Shown here: in pieces, positions 1 to 7,131 of the stretch
Layout: every line of letters starts with the position of its first letter
Position numbering within the stretch: position 1 is the first letter of the stretch
Virus record (IMG/VR): IMGVR_UViG_2088090015_000031
Span: 1,547 to 29,203 of that record
From: a virus
Strand: one strand, 5' to 3'
Length of the DNA stretch: 27,657 nucleotides
Notes under the pieces: generated by a model
What the model was told of the DNA's origin: nothing
Seen by the model: the letters and a program-made list of their open reading frames with translations, nothing else
Databases searched by the model: none
Made by a program: the position numbers and the translations under genes

Positions 1-951
1 GAACGAGCCGCTAATCTCCTTGCTGTCCAACAAGCACAAGCATTGCAGCGTTCGCAATTATCTCCTTCCCAAAATGGGGTGATGATGGCTACCAATGCTG
101 CCAATCAAATTGGCAATGCTATGGCTCCGGCCATGCCTGATCCTCTCCAGGTCAAACTGGCACAGGTTAAACAGGCTGTTGATGCTGAAGGGTTGACCGA
201 CCCTGAACAGTACCTCCGCATGGCTGCGTCTAAGCTGGTGGAGGCTGGCTTGTATCAGCAAGCCTTAGCTGCCCAGAAACAAGCAGATACCATCGCCAAA
301 TCGGGTGCTGATGTTGCCCTGTCTAAAGCACAGGCCCATGAGTCTGTTGGTAAAGGGGATGAATCCCATGCCAATGCTGTAGAGTCGTTGGCCAAGGTTG
401 GCAAGACTCAACAAGAAGTAGCAGAAAGCAAAGCTTTGCAACCCTACAAGGTTGCCCTGGAGAAAATGAAAGTGAACATGACTGACCCTGCTTCACAGAA
501 AGCTTTGGCTGAAGCCAGTAAAGCTACCAATGAGGCTGGTATGGTTAAAGGGTTGGCTCTCGCCCATATTGAGCAATTGAAATCTGAAGCTGTCAAGAAC
601 AGTTCCTTGACGGAAAAAGAAAGAAAGCAATCAAATTGGGAATTGGTTGGTACTCTGTATGATAAAAAAGCTGCTGGTACTATCTCCAAAGGAGAGGAAG
701 GTTTGCTCAATACTATGGTTGATGCTCTTACCAAACCACAAACTGTTGTCAACTCTATCATGGGTAATGCCAAAACTCCCGATGGGTTCCTGAACCCTGG
801 TGCTGCTGCGGTTCCTCCGGTCCCTACTCCAGGTGGTAAGCCCGGTGGTAAGCTGCCATCAGGTCTCCCTGCTGGTAGTGTCCCGATTGGGACTGCTGGT
901 GGCAAGCCAGTGTACCAAACTCCTGATGGTCGTCGATTGATTGTTAAGTAA
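1..951 (+). CDS. Internal virion protein, partial (5' end outside window)
   Basis: The frame is open from base 1, so the true start lies upstream; 316 residues are visible. The protein is rich in Ala, Gln and Lys, with long predicted helical or coiled-coil stretches and no membrane segment. Near its end comes a Pro/Gly low-complexity linker (about 265-295 of the visible part), then a short compact tail ending PDGRRLIVK. Its stop overlaps the start of the transglycosylase gene (TAATG), so the two are translationally coupled. Position just before a large transglycosylase-bearing protein is the usual place of a podovirus internal core or ejection protein. I infer that role from context; no catalytic motif is visible. 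Confidence 0.7.
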   Translation, partial: ERAANLLAVQQAQALQRSQLSPSQNGVMMATNAANQIGNAMAPAMPDPLQVKLAQVKQAVDAEGLTDPEQYLRMAASKLVEAGLYQQALAAQKQADTIAKSGADVALSKAQAHESVGKGDESHANAVESLAKVGKTQQEVAESKALQPYKVALEKMKVNMTDPASQKALAEASKATNEAGMVKGLALAHIEQLKSEAVKNSSLTEKERKQSNWELVGTLYDKKAAGTISKGEEGLLNTMVDALTKPQTVVNSIMGNAKTPDGFLNPGAAAVPPVPTPGGKPGGKLPSGLPAGSVPIGTAGGKPVYQTPDGRRLIVK

Positions 952-3900
952 TGGCAGTCGAAGAATTCAAGGGGGCATTGGATTTTGATGCCCCGACTGA
1001 CCAACAGTTAGCCGAACAGGATGCCTACCTGGGACTACCCCCTGGGACTACCTATAAGCAATTGATGGCCGAGTCGTCCATGAACCCCAAGGCTGTATCT
1101 CCAGCAGGGGCGCAGGGACTCGCCCAAATTATGCCCTCAACGACCAAACATTGGTCGAATGAAATTGGCCGTAAGCTAGACCCGTTTAATGTTGATGATG
1201 CACTATTGTTGCATCGTTTGACTATGCAGCAAAATATCAAGAAGTTTGGGACCACGGAGGATGCTCTCCGGGCCTATAACTCTGGATGGAATAAATCTGA
1301 ATGGGATAATCCTGAAACCAATGGCTATCTGAAAAAGATATTGGGAATAATCATTCCTAGTGCAAACGCACAGGAGACACCCAAGGTGGAAGAGTTCAAG
1401 GGACAGTTGGATGGTGCTACTGTTCAACCTTTTACTGGGGAATTGGATGCTGCTGTCGAACCCTTTGAGGGTGAATTGGATGTGCCTGGGACTGTCCAAG
1501 ACTTCCAAGGCAAGCTAGATGGCTCTCGTCCTACTTGGACAGAGGCATTGAAGGAAACTGCCAAGGCCCTGTATCAGGTGCCTTTGGCTATGGGTTCTGG
1601 TATGGTAGGTGGTCTAGCAGGTATTGTAGGTGGTGGTGCAGTTAGCCTAGCCGAACAAGCTGGCTTTGCTGATCCAGGTGCTGCGCTGGCTACCGCCAAG
1701 CGGATTGAAGGGGCAATGCCCTTCCAGAATCCAGACTCTCCTGTAGCCCAAGTAGCCCTGGAGGGGCTATCCTCTATCATGCCCAGTAATATCACTCGGG
1801 CTGTAGACAATTATATTGCTGAAGTAACAGGGGTTCCTTTCCAGGAAACCTTTGGTAGCCATGCAATGGATTTTGTAACCAATACAATGTTGATGGGTAG
1901 GAAGCCTTTAGAGGCTCTAGGAGAGCTTGCAAGCAAAGGTGAGCCTCTGACACAGGCAAAGCCTGAAGTCGTCCCACAGGGGCCGCAAATGGCTCCCAAA
2001 CCGATTGTAGAAGAAGGAGCTATTCCTCCTGGTCTGAAACCAGAAGAAATGCCAGTTCCTCCGGCTCCGGCCATTCCAGAACCTGTGATAGATGTGGCTA
2101 AGGCCACCATCAATCAGGTTGATGCTGCGCCATTATCTGAATTAACTCTGCATTTGGATACCGCCTTGCGGCAAGTAGAAACTGGATTGGTGGAATCGAA
2201 TTACAAGCGAGTGCCAATTAAGGTTACAAACGAGCAAGCTGCTGCCCTGGGTTACGACCCAGTGAAGATATTGAACAAGGCATTTGGTGAGCCGTTATCG
2301 GCGAAGGAAATCCAATCCGTGCAGAACCTATCGGCTGCTGCCGATGCTTATCGCCTGGAAGTAGCTAAACGTGAAATGGCAGGAGACACTACCCTGTCTC
2401 CCGATGCTATGGCCAAAGCGGTAGCCATGAAGAATACCATCATGGATTATCTGCAAATGGGGATTGGCGAGAATGCAAGGGCTATGCGGCAAATGCAAGA
2501 GGCTCCTGTATCGAATGCTGCAATGGAAAGACATATTACTAGCTTGGCAGATCAATTTGGGAATCCTACGGTACGCCGTAAGGCGGCTGAAGCAATTGTC
2601 AATGCTGCCGATGACCCTGCCTTGTCGGCCAAGATCGCCAGGGAATTAGCACAACCAGACCTAGCTTCTAAGATTAATCAAATTATCATCAATAGCTATC
2701 TGACTTCCCCGATTACGCTCCAGGTAGCGATTACAAGCCAAGCTTCTATGCCATTCATCTATATGGCTGATCAAGCTGTAGGGGCTATCATGGGCCTGGG
2801 GGACCGTGCCTTTGCTAAGGCCACAGGTAGACCTACCCCCGATGTAACTACCTTTGGGGAAGTAATGGCCAACTTCAAGGGACTGTATCATGGTTCCCTG
2901 GAGGGAATAGAAGCTGCCAAGAAAGCCTGGAAAACAGAAACTCCTTCGGCCTTGCCGAGTGAGAAAGCCTTTGGGAATACCAATGCCTTTGGCACTGGCC
3001 CTATGGCCAGGGCATTCAATACGCCAGCCAGGGCGATTCTGACACAGGATCAATTCTACAAGGCTTTGTCGTATCGTATGACCTTGAATGGAGTAGCTGA
3101 ACGGGTTGCATGGCAGTCTGGCCTGAAGGGCAAAGAACGGGCTGCATTAGCAGAGGAAATTCGCAATTCACCTACCCCAACCCAATTGAAGATGGCAGAG
3201 GATGCTGCCAAAGATTACACTTTCACAAGAGACCTGGGGAGCATTGGTAAAGCAATAAGCAATGTATCCAATTCCCATCCATTGGTGAAAATGAATCTAC
3301 CTTTCGTGAAGATCGGTATTAATCTGGGCAAGCAATTGGTGGAACATAGCCCATTGGCTATGGTCTCCCCCCGTTTCTATAAAGACATTTGGAATGGGAC
3401 TCCTGCCACTCGCAATGCAGCGGTGGCCAAGATGCTTGTGGGTACGGCTGTCCTTAATGAAGCCTGGAAACTCTACGAGGAGGGTGTGATCACTGGATCG
3501 GCTCCAACCGATCCTGCCCAAAGGGCTGCATGGCTTAAGTTGCATCCAGAGAAATCCATCAAGATTGGTGATAAATGGTATCAACATCAAGCAGCAGGGA
3601 TTACTTCAGACATATTGACCCTGGGCGCAAACCTACATGAGACCTGGAAACGGTATCAACATGATCGATTAATCGACGATACCATTGGGACACCAGAAGA
3701 TCATTTGTTGGATGAAAAACATAGCCAAGCTTATTGGGGCTTAGTCAATGCCTTGTATGAGTTGGAAATCAACAAGACTTGGTTTAGAACATTAACCAAT
3801 ATTGTTTCCACCTTGACAGCTAAGACCGAAGGTGCTATGTCTAGGGGAGTAGGGCATTACTTGGCAGGGCTGTTGCCAGCCAGTCCATTGTTTGGATTCC

Positions 3901-4451
3901 TAACCAGACAGCAAGACCCGCTGCTACGCAGGACCAGTGATAACATCATTGATCCTCTGCGATCCAGGTTGCCCTGGGAGACAGAGACAATGCTGCCTAG
4001 ATTGGACCCAGTGACTGGGGAATTCATGCTCAAACAGAATCCCTTGCTCTCTGTTCCTTCCACACAGGACAGGGCCATTGAAGAAATGGTGCGCCTGGGT
4101 GTCCAGCTACCGATGGTGCCCAACAAGTTCACCCTCTCGGATGGGGGTGATGCCTACAAGCCAGAAATGACTCCAGAGGAACAGAACTTTGTGATTCAGT
4201 TCAGGGGTAGGAATGCGAAAGCAATCGTGGACCAAATGGTAGCAATGCCAACCTGGGATGCATTGCCAGATCGGACCAAGAGTAATTTGATCAAGATGGC
4301 ATACAGTAATTTTGGTAATGCTGCGGAGCAAATCCTATTGAGTAAAATTGCCCAAGAGGACAGGGAGAGAATTATCCGTGAAGTGCGTAGGTCGTTGATT
4401 AACACAACCAAAGGGCAAAAGATATTGCCCGAACAATTGGGAGTTAAATAA
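951..4451 (+). CDS. Large internal virion protein with N-terminal lytic transglycosylase domain
   Basis: 1166 residues. Residues about 25-130 form a soluble lytic transglycosylase (SLT/goose-lysozyme-like) domain: the catalytic Glu lies in AESSMNPKAVSP, followed by GAQGLAQIMP and the AYNSGW motif. The family cleaves the glycan strand of peptidoglycan without hydrolysis. In T7-like phages such proteins (gp16) leave the capsid and extend the channel for DNA entry. The domain is flanked by five copies of a V-x-x-F-x-G-x-L-D motif (one at residues 3-11, four at 146-190). A Gly/Ala-rich hydrophobic segment (about 208-240), a Pro-rich linker (about 345-385) and a long helical C-terminal body follow. 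The start is fixed by the TAATG overlap with the preceding gene, and a terminator follows. The domain call is strong; the ejection role is by analogy. Confidence 0.88.
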   Translation: MAVEEFKGALDFDAPTDQQLAEQDAYLGLPPGTTYKQLMAESSMNPKAVSPAGAQGLAQIMPSTTKHWSNEIGRKLDPFNVDDALLLHRLTMQQNIKKFGTTEDALRAYNSGWNKSEWDNPETNGYLKKILGIIIPSANAQETPKVEEFKGQLDGATVQPFTGELDAAVEPFEGELDVPGTVQDFQGKLDGSRPTWTEALKETAKALYQVPLAMGSGMVGGLAGIVGGGAVSLAEQAGFADPGAALATAKRIEGAMPFQNPDSPVAQVALEGLSSIMPSNITRAVDNYIAEVTGVPFQETFGSHAMDFVTNTMLMGRKPLEALGELASKGEPLTQAKPEVVPQGPQMAPKPIVEEGAIPPGLKPEEMPVPPAPAIPEPVIDVAKATINQVDAAPLSELTLHLDTALRQVETGLVESNYKRVPIKVTNEQAAALGYDPVKILNKAFGEPLSAKEIQSVQNLSAAADAYRLEVAKREMAGDTTLSPDAMAKAVAMKNTIMDYLQMGIGENARAMRQMQEAPVSNAAMERHITSLADQFGNPTVRRKAAEAIVNAADDPALSAKIARELAQPDLASKINQIIINSYLTSPITLQVAITSQASMPFIYMADQAVGAIMGLGDRAFAKATGRPTPDVTTFGEVMANFKGLYHGSLEGIEAAKKAWKTETPSALPSEKAFGNTNAFGTGPMARAFNTPARAILTQDQFYKALSYRMTLNGVAERVAWQSGLKGKERAALAEEIRNSPTPTQLKMAEDAAKDYTFTRDLGSIGKAISNVSNSHPLVKMNLPFVKIGINLGKQLVEHSPLAMVSPRFYKDIWNGTPATRNAAVAKMLVGTAVLNEAWKLYEEGVITGSAPTDPAQRAAWLKLHPEKSIKIGDKWYQHQAAGITSDILTLGANLHETWKRYQHDRLIDDTIGTPEDHLLDEKHSQAYWGLVNALYELEINKTWFRTLTNIVSTLTAKTEGAMSRGVGHYLAGLLPASPLFGFLTRQQDPLLRRTSDNIIDPLRSRLPWETETMLPRLDPVTGEFMLKQNPLLSVPSTQDRAIEEMVRLGVQLPMVPNKFTLSDGGDAYKPEMTPEEQNFVIQFRGRNAKAIVDQMVAMPTWDALPDRTKSNLIKMAYSNFGNAAEQILLSKIAQEDRERIIREVRRSLINTTKGQKILPEQLGVK

Positions 4452-4491
4452 AGACTGATTCAATCAGCACATAACTATAGTAGCAATTAAA

Positions 4492-4511
4492 AAGCCCCCG
4501 AAAGGGGGCTT
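4492..4511. terminator. Bidirectional rho-independent terminator
   Basis: An 8-bp stem AAGCCCCC / GGGGGCTT closes on a GAAA tetraloop. On the minus strand it is followed by a T5 run (the A run at 4489-4493), and on the plus strand by a T-rich stretch (TTCTCTTATT). It sits between the convergent late (+) and early (-) units and can stop both. Confidence 0.9.
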
Positions 4512-4514
4512 CTC

Positions 4515-4688
4515 TTATTCCATTTCCAGTTTCTTTAATACCATTTCCTGTGGAACCTGTTTCCATTTCTGCCAAGTATCAGGATCACAGGTGCATTTAG
4601 GGCCTTGTGGCCGACCCTGCCATTGTCTCCATATTGTAACGATATGACCACAAATTTTACATTCAAAGTGTTTCGGGAACTTTTCCAT
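4515..4688 (-). CDS. Small zinc-finger-like protein (57 aa), last gene of the leftward array
   Basis: 57 residues with two Cys pairs, ECKICG (C10, C13) and KCTCD (C32, C34), around a Trp-rich centre: a compact zinc-knuckle pattern. The C-terminal half is Lys/Gln-rich. It ends four bases from the shared terminator. No good Shine-Dalgarno precedes the ATG, but a TATAAT box lies 55 bases upstream, so it may have its own promoter. Function unknown; zinc binding is inferred from Cys spacing. Confidence 0.65.
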   Translation of the reverse strand: MEKFPKHFECKICGHIVTIWRQWQGRPQGPKCTCDPDTWQKWKQVPQEMVLKKLEME

Positions 4689-4742
4689 AATGTCAAGGTT
4701 TAGTTATCAAGGATGCCAGCTAAATATCTAGCTGACCCTTAC

Positions 4743-4771
4743 ATTATAAACCGTATTATGAAAAATTGGAA
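4743..4771 (-). promoter_or_regulatory. Possible sigma70 promoter for the 57-aa zinc-finger gene
   Basis: A perfect TATAAT (minus strand, 4748-4743) is preceded at 17 bases by a weak -35, TTCCAA (4771-4766). It lies in the only gap on this side of the 127-aa gene. A dyad CAGCTA-N6-TAGCTG sits downstream in the leader (4715-4732). The -10 is convincing; the -35 is poor. Confidence 0.35.
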
Positions 4772-4780
4772 GTAATGTGT

Positions 4781-5164
4781 TTAGGCTGTTACCTTGCCAA
4801 AATCAGGCAGAACTTTCCGTACACTCTCCAGAAGCTGTTCAGGATGATCAATTGGTAGTTGATCTTCAAGCGCAAATATAAATTGAAACCGAGAAACAAG
4901 ACCCAACTGGGTTGCACGCAATAGCCCAATGAACAGAACCAAATCCTCGTTACACACATCCTTGTACAGAACCCAAATGTCAGACCCGTAGATACTGTAG
5001 GAATCCAGGAGAAGAGCGGGACCATATTGACCCATTATGTTGTCTGGATCAATGGTCTCTGCTGATTTAAAGGTCAACAGAAGAACCTTCATTGCACCTG
5101 GATTACCTTCTGCTAACTTATCTATAATATCCAATTCCGTGTCATACAAATTGATCCGTTCCAT
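4781..5164 (-). CDS. Conserved phage protein of unknown function (127 aa)
   Basis: 127 residues, acidic and mostly helical by composition, with motifs SYSIYGSDIWVLYKDVC and LLRATQLGL in the middle. I associate this pattern with small phage proteins of unknown function, from memory only. The start is chosen at the ATG preceded by AGGAG with 5-base spacing. A longer frame runs back through the tRNA gene, but that part is not coding. The gene begins 17 bases after the 3' end of the tRNA on the same strand, so the tRNA would be cut from its leader. No enzyme motif seen. Confidence 0.7.
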   Translation of the reverse strand: MERINLYDTELDIIDKLAEGNPGAMKVLLLTFKSAETIDPDNIMGQYGPALLLDSYSIYGSDIWVLYKDVCNEDLVLFIGLLRATQLGLVSRFQFIFALEDQLPIDHPEQLLESVRKVLPDFGKVTA

Positions 5165-5180
5165 CAACTCTCCTGGTGTT

Positions 5181-5256
5181 TGGTAGCGGGAGTTGGATTT
5201 GAACCAACGACCTCTGGAGTATGAATCCAGCGTTCTACCATCTGAACTACCCCGCA
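5181..5256 (-). tRNA. tRNA with CAU anticodon (Met, or lysidine-type Ile2)
   Basis: A full cloverleaf reads on the minus strand. Acceptor TGCGGGG / TCCCGCT has six pairs including one G-U, with a U-U mismatch at 1-72. The D-stem is GTTC/GAAC and the anticodon stem CTGGA/TCCAG with loop TTCATAC (anticodon CAT). The variable loop is AGGTC, the T-stem GTTGG/CCAAC with loop TTCAAAT. Discriminator A and an encoded CCA end it. A CAU anticodon fits elongator Met, initiator Met or, if C34 becomes lysidine, Ile(AUA). There are no three G-C pairs in the lower anticodon stem, which argues against an initiator. It lies just upstream of the 127-aa gene, in the same transcript. Confidence 0.92.
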
Positions 5257-5455
5257 ATAGTAAAAAGAGTGCACTGCTTTTGACAAACAATGTCTACCGT
5301 GAAGGTGCAATGCACTTAAATAGTGGCAGGATTGGCTGCACTATGGGCAACCTAATTTCTCTCGGGGTTCATTGAATTGACTATTGGGATTTGCCCAATA
5401 TATATAATGAATTACTGCCAACCGAGTTTATCCCCCTTGCGGGAAACCTTTTTGA
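5257..5455 (-). other. 199-bp non-coding gap upstream of the tRNA
   Basis: No credible gene on either strand. On the minus strand it holds a 7-bp hairpin, TATTGGG-CAAAT-CCCAATA, a dyad around GTGCATTGCAC, and a smaller CCC-GCAA-GGG hairpin near the stop of the 65-aa gene. Together these could be a leader or processing region for the tRNA; none has a proper U-tract. Confidence 0.5.
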
Positions 5456-5653
5456 TTACTGCCCTCGAAACTGGGAACGTGACCCTTTCATATTCCGATT
5501 ATACCACTCCAGGCGATTGTGACACCATCTTTTTGAAGCATCTTTTCCATGTACTGCTTTGGTGCGGGATGGTCCCTTTTCACCTTTCAGGTGCAACAGG
5601 GTGAAAGTATAAGCTAGTTCGTGTTTCTGTGCCAGCTTATTATTCTTGGTCAA
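5456..5653 (-). CDS. Small basic protein, unknown function (65 aa)
   Basis: 65 residues, strongly basic (many Lys, Arg, His), no membrane segment. The start is a TTG inside TTGACC, overlapping the upstream stop (TTGA) and preceded by AAGGAG at 7-base spacing; this spacing is the main support. The basic character suggests nucleic-acid contact, but no family is recognised. Confidence 0.55.
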   Translation of the reverse strand: MTKNNKLAQKHELAYTFTLLHLKGEKGPSRTKAVHGKDASKRWCHNRLEWYNRNMKGSRSQFRGQ

Positions 5654-5883
5654 TTGGCCACTCCTTCAACATTCGTGAGAGCAACATAATCCAGGTACGC
5701 TTGCTCCAAATCAAGCCCTTGTACCAAAGTGAAACCTGTAAAGGTTGCCTGATACCAAAGTGTAAGCTTTGGGAGACCTTTGATCCTTCGTGGTGCTGCG
5801 GCTACACGAAGATACAAAAAATCCTCACCTTTCACCTGGACCGCCTGAACAGTTAAATTTGTGATTTGCCCGAACTCAATCAT
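5650..5883 (-). CDS. Hypothetical phage protein (77 aa)
   Basis: 77 residues with alternating hydrophobic stretches typical of a small beta-rich fold (NLTVQAVQVKGEDFLYLRVA). It starts at an ATG overlapping the upstream stop (ATGA), with a GAAGGGA ribosome site 7 bases before, and ends by overlapping the next TTG start. No known domain seen. Confidence 0.62.
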   Translation of the reverse strand: MIEFGQITNLTVQAVQVKGEDFLYLRVAAAPRRIKGLPKLTLWYQATFTGFTLVQGLDLEQAYLDYVALTNVEGVAN

Positions 5884-6098
5884 TTCGTGATCCCTTCTTT
5901 GATTCGGCGAAGTCGCCGTGCTGTACCTCTCGCAACGGTAATACGTGCCAACCGTTTAAGAGCCTCTTTGGCAATACGGACCACAGTACGGGCCTTGTTC
6001 TTCAAATCTCGCCGTTCGGCTTTATAAGCCTTAGCACTGGGAGACTTCAGATTCCGGCCATACTTCCGATTCTTGCCGCCTTGACTAGTCCCTGCCAT
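5880..6098 (-). CDS. Very basic small phage protein (72 aa)
   Basis: 72 residues, roughly one third Lys or Arg. The N-terminus reads MAGTSQGGKNRKYGRN, then SPSAKAYKAE and a Lys/Arg-rich amphipathic helix. I remember similar short proteins in phages and plasmids without assigned function. The charge suggests nucleic-acid binding. Start is supported by AAAGGA with 5-base spacing; it overlaps the 3' end of the upstream 58-aa gene and the start of the next gene. Confidence 0.72.
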   Translation of the reverse strand: MAGTSQGGKNRKYGRNLKSPSAKAYKAERRDLKNKARTVVRIAKEALKRLARITVARGTARRLRRIKEGITK

Positions 6099-6261
6099 AT
6101 AATTCCTTTTCGTCTGAAAGTTGTGCTTCTTGCCAACCCCGATCCCAATCCAGCCAGGATACTAGATCATCATCCATATCGAATGGGTTGGCATTCTGTG
6201 GTTCAATTGCATGGTGAGCATTCCATCCTAATCCATATGCTCTAGTCACATCCCATTCCAT
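6085..6261 (-). CDS. Ribosome-modulation-factor-like small protein (58 aa)
   Basis: 58 residues. The N-terminal helix AYGLGWNAHHAI, the NANPFD motif and the C-terminal WLDWDRGWQEAQ resemble the layout of the ribosome modulation factor (Rmf/CrpP-like) group: a glycine-spaced helix, Asn-Pro, then W-x-x-G-W. Known Rmf binds the 30S subunit and promotes 100S dimers in starvation; phage versions are uncharacterised. The start overlaps the endolysin stop (TAATG). Its last 14 bases run into the basic 72-aa gene in another frame. Family assignment is by pattern memory and tentative. Confidence 0.6.
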   Translation of the reverse strand: MEWDVTRAYGLGWNAHHAIEPQNANPFDMDDDLVSWLDWDRGWQEAQLSDEKELYGRD

Positions 6262-6620
6262 TACTTTACACCCTTATAACTATAACTGAAATGATTACCG
6301 TCTGGTAGACTCTTGAAGTCTCCACCCCATGCATTGTTAGAGTTTAGACTCTTCCAATACTCTCCAAGTTCCCGTAATTCTTCAGATTTCTTCAAATATT
6401 CCCCATCCTTGAAGACATTGAAGTCAATGGCTAGACGCTTGCAATGCAAGCTATTCTTGATTCCACTGCCATTCTTAGCATTCAATGCTGCCTGTTCTGG
6501 AGTCCGATAGGCCTCTCCAAACGTCAGTTCATAGCCCTGGTTGAAAGCAAAGCCAATCAAGTAACAGACATTATCACAGAAAGTTACTTGACATTCATGC
6601 AGAGTAAGTTCTTTGGCCAT
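6261..6620 (-). CDS. M15-family peptidase endolysin
   Basis: 119 residues, a single-domain peptidoglycan peptidase of the D-Ala-D-Ala carboxypeptidase / L-Ala-D-Glu endopeptidase type (M15). Zinc ligands are visible: SLHCKRLAIDFN gives H59 and D66, and the C-terminal NHF gives H110; the GEAYRTPEQA segment precedes them and WGGDF lies between. This length is usual for the family. There is no signal peptide, so release needs a holin or similar; no clear holin adjoins it. Start overlaps the MazG stop (TAATG). Confidence 0.9.
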   Translation of the reverse strand: MAKELTLHECQVTFCDNVCYLIGFAFNQGYELTFGEAYRTPEQAALNAKNGSGIKNSLHCKRLAIDFNVFKDGEYLKKSEELRELGEYWKSLNSNNAWGGDFKSLPDGNHFSYSYKGVK

Positions 6621-6997
6621 TAGTATTTCTTCCCATTGGGTTGATTCCGGGCTTCTGGTTTATGGTCTGCCCTACTCCGATTGTACTCCAGCTTGTCTAA
6701 AATAGCAGCAGCTAGAGGTAGTTCAAGGAACCCTGCCAGATCACAAATACGAATAACAGCATCAGCCAGTTCCACAGTGACAGCCCTGTACTCAGGTAGG
6801 TGATCGTCCTGTAAATCCTTCCTGTGCCCTTCTAGAGCCTCTGATAGCTCTGAATGGATCAAAGCAATCTTGGCAGGAACAATTAGAGGATTGGTTACAT
6901 CCTCGTCCTGCCACCATCCTGCTTTAGAAGAGTCATTGAAGCAAGCATACACCAACCGTTGAATACCAAATTCAATGTCGTCTTGAAGATGAATCAT
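6620..6997 (-). CDS. MazG-like nucleotide pyrophosphohydrolase
   Basis: 125 residues. All-alpha NTP pyrophosphatase pattern: KIALIHSELSEALEG supplies the first metal-binding acidic helix and VELADAVIRICDLAG the second. The family hydrolyses (d)NTPs to monophosphates, or lowers ppGpp, so in phages it trims the nucleotide pool or relieves stringent response. I place the start at an ATG that overlaps the stop of the upstream 45-aa gene (ATGA) rather than the ATG 9 bases earlier. Neighbouring NrdJ supports a role in nucleotide metabolism. Confidence 0.83.
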   Translation of the reverse strand: MIHLQDDIEFGIQRLVYACFNDSSKAGWWQDEDVTNPLIVPAKIALIHSELSEALEGHRKDLQDDHLPEYRAVTVELADAVIRICDLAGFLELPLAAAILDKLEYNRSRADHKPEARNQPNGKKY

Positions 6998-7131
6998 TCT
7001 CCACATCCTTTCCTAATTGCTTTTTCAGTTGCCTTATTCTTTAAGGCCACAAGGCCACACTTTACACAATATGGCCAGCTAAGAGTTTTCCTAGTGACAA
7101 ATGTGTGCGGAGTTGGTGGTTTAGATTTCAC
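6994..7131 (-). CDS. Small zinc-finger-like protein (45 aa)
   Basis: 45 residues from a GTG start inside the last codons of nrdJ, with GCAGGA 4 bases upstream. It contains TLSWPYCVKCGLVAL, a C-x-x-C knuckle, and ends in KGCGE, so a third Cys could complete a metal site. The frame fills the gap between nrdJ and mazG exactly, overlapping both. Function unknown. Confidence 0.68.
   Translation of the reverse strand: MKSKPPTPHTFVTRKTLSWPYCVKCGLVALKNKATEKAIRKGCGE

Noticed and set aside
444-1004. 186-aa reading frame opposite the internal virion protein
   Set aside because: Antisense shadow of a GC-biased coding frame: Pro/Gly-rich mirror of the linker, no ribosome site, and it runs against the operon direction.
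4455-4467. CTGATT-c-AATCAG palindrome after the transglycosylase gene
   Set aside because: Single-base loop and no T-run; too short to call a terminator. The real terminator lies 25 bases further on.
5257-5286. Promoter TTGTCA-N18-TACTAT just upstream of the tRNA
   Set aside because: The boxes look good, but the -10 touches tRNA base 1, so the transcript would begin inside the acceptor stem and lose its first bases. Probably chance, unless initiation is unusual.
5400-5460. Rightward terminator-like CCC-TTGC-GGG with a T-run nearby
   Set aside because: The stem is only three G-C pairs plus a bulge, the T-run starts several bases after it, and no rightward gene needs termination here.
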